This document shows positions 5,857 through 6,444 of a stretch of 6,444 nucleotides of DNA, piece by piece; position 1 is the first letter of the stretch, and the number at the start of each line of letters is the position of its first letter. The DNA comes from Desulfovibrio sp. (lineage in GTDB: Bacteria; Desulfobacterota; Desulfovibrionia; Desulfovibrionales; Desulfovibrionaceae). Where the stretch lies: contig VSMX01000128.1 in the NCBI GenBank assembly GCA_009773975.1, positions 1 to 6,444 on the forward strand, in the 5' to 3' direction. The notes under the pieces are model-generated. The model had not been told where the DNA came from and ran no database searches. It saw only the letters and a program-made list of their open reading frames with translations. Made by a program: the position numbers and the translations under genes.

Positions 5857-6444
5857 ATGCAAGGTAATATATTGGCGTATGGCCTGTTATTGGTGGCCAT
5901 TATCGCGGAAACTTTCGCCACCTCCAGCCTCAATGCCTCAAAACAGTTTACAAGGTTTTGGCCTTCTGCTTTTTCGGTGCTTGGCTATGTCGTTTCGTTT
6001 TACACCCTCTCCCACGCCCTGAAATATATTCCTGTGGGGATTGCCTATGCCATCTGGTGCGGCCTGGGAATCATCCTGGTTGCAATCACAGGCGTGGCGT
6101 ATTTCAAACAGCATCTTGACTTGGCGGCCTGCCTGGGCATCGGGCTGATTCTCCTGGGGGTGGTTGTGATCAATGTTTTTTCAAGTTCCGCAAGGCATTT
6201 TCAGGATGATATTGGCAACCAGAACCCAGATGCAGCCCACAACCGTATCTATGCAGCGCCAGAGCAAAAGCCGCATGTCGCCGCCATGGGCCAGCATGGA
6301 GATATCAATAAGTATCAGCACCATGCAGGTTATCAGCAGGCTGAACAGGCCATAATGTTTTATGGCAAAAGGCATGAAAAATGCCAGAAGCCCCACAACC
6401 AGAGCCAGTGGCAAGGTCAGAGGGATGTGGCTAAGAACAAGGTT
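5857..6444 (+). CDS. EmrE-like small multidrug resistance (SMR) protein, no stop in window
   Basis: This is a predicted four-helix inner-membrane proton antiporter that exports cationic compounds. Residues 1-108 align closely with EmrE with an offset of four: E18 (EmrE E14, the proton/substrate carboxylate), FTRFWPS at 31-37, Y44 (Y40), IPVGIAYAIW at 58-67 with Y64 (Y60) and W67 (W63), LDL at 87-89, and G94/G101 (G90/G97) in helix 4. EmrE has 110 residues and ends soon after its fourth helix. Here no stop occurs and the frame stays open for at least 88 further residues (S109 to K195-V196), a polar Gln/His/Asn-rich tail. That tail is exactly antisense, codon on codon, to the FUSC-like gene, starting at its stop codon. 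The native stop was probably lost by rearrangement. The ATG is chosen for its AAAGAGG site and homology. Without functional data the substrate is unknown. Confidence 0.9.
   Translation, partial: MQGNILAYGLLLVAIIAETFATSSLNASKQFTRFWPSAFSVLGYVVSFYTLSHALKYIPVGIAYAIWCGLGIILVAITGVAYFKQHLDLAACLGIGLILLGVVVINVFSSSARHFQDDIGNQNPDAAHNRIYAAPEQKPHVAAMGQHGDINKYQHHAGYQQAEQAIMFYGKRHEKCQKPHNQSQWQGQRDVAKNKV
6181..6444 (-). CDS. FUSC-family membrane protein, C-terminal part (partial)
   Basis: Reading leftwards from the window edge there are 87 codons and a TGA at 6183-6181. The sequence is strongly hydrophobic, with about three membrane segments around LPLALVVGLLAFFM, YGLFSLLITCMVLILIDIS and CIDTVVGCIWVLVANIIL. 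The pattern Y-L-F-L-T-V-L-D, a charged short loop, then R-D-T-G matches the FUSC/aromatic-acid-exporter domain (fusaric acid resistance, YccS-like), associated with efflux or envelope functions. The stop comes only five residues after the last helix (KMPCGT), where many relatives have a cytoplasmic tail, so the C-terminus may be truncated. It converges with and fully overlaps the SMR tail. The start lies outside the window. Confidence 0.72.
   Translation of the reverse strand, partial: NLVLSHIPLTLPLALVVGLLAFFMPFAIKHYGLFSLLITCMVLILIDISMLAHGGDMRLLLWRCIDTVVGCIWVLVANIILKMPCGT

Noticed and set aside
5840..5870. TTGACA followed by TAATAT around the SMR start
   Set aside because: The spacing is 19 bases and transcription would begin inside the coding region, downstream of the conserved start of the SMR protein.
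1..6444. CRISPR array, tRNA, rRNA or insertion sequence
   Set aside because: No regularly spaced repeats, cloverleaf, conserved rRNA segment or transposase was seen on either strand.

Overview
The window looks like chromosome of a Desulfovibrio-like (Desulfovibrionaceae) bacterium. This is an inference from protein style: the homoserine dehydrogenase, the PAS/GGDEF protein and the solute transporter all resemble versions from that family, on a moderately GC-rich background with many intergenic T and A runs. No marker gene is present to prove it.

Layout from left to right. Positions 1-231 hold a candidate minus-strand promoter and perhaps the first codons of an unrecognised membrane protein that leaves the left edge. 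A complete homoserine dehydrogenase gene (hom) lies on the minus strand at 232-1536. The 1537-2045 gap is rich in inverted repeats and separates hom from a divergent plus-strand gene (2046-3623) for a 525-residue diguanylate cyclase with a receiver-like domain, two PAS domains and GGDEF. A second long gap (3624-4278) contains a compact minus-strand unit: promoter, about 100 nt of leader, a Shine-Dalgarno site, a 25-codon hydrophobic ORF and a strong intrinsic terminator. Next on the plus strand come a broken DUF1640-like 5' end (4279-4426) running straight into a sodium:solute symporter (4427-5776), then an EmrE-like SMR efflux protein (from 5857). Its frame stays open to the right edge, antisense to the C-terminal part of a FUSC-type membrane protein on the minus strand (6181-6444).

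The genes do not form one pathway. They comprise one amino-acid biosynthesis gene, one c-di-GMP signalling gene and a cluster of membrane transport genes (SSS, SMR, FUSC). The most striking general feature is damage or recent rearrangement: a one-base frameshift and fusion ahead of the symporter, an SMR gene without its expected stop, and a possible frame break in two G6 runs at the left edge. Together with the long intergenic stretches, this suggests a genome losing genes, although homopolymer sequencing errors could explain the two frame breaks. The best candidate for something undescribed is the 25-residue membrane peptide unit at 3882-4168.
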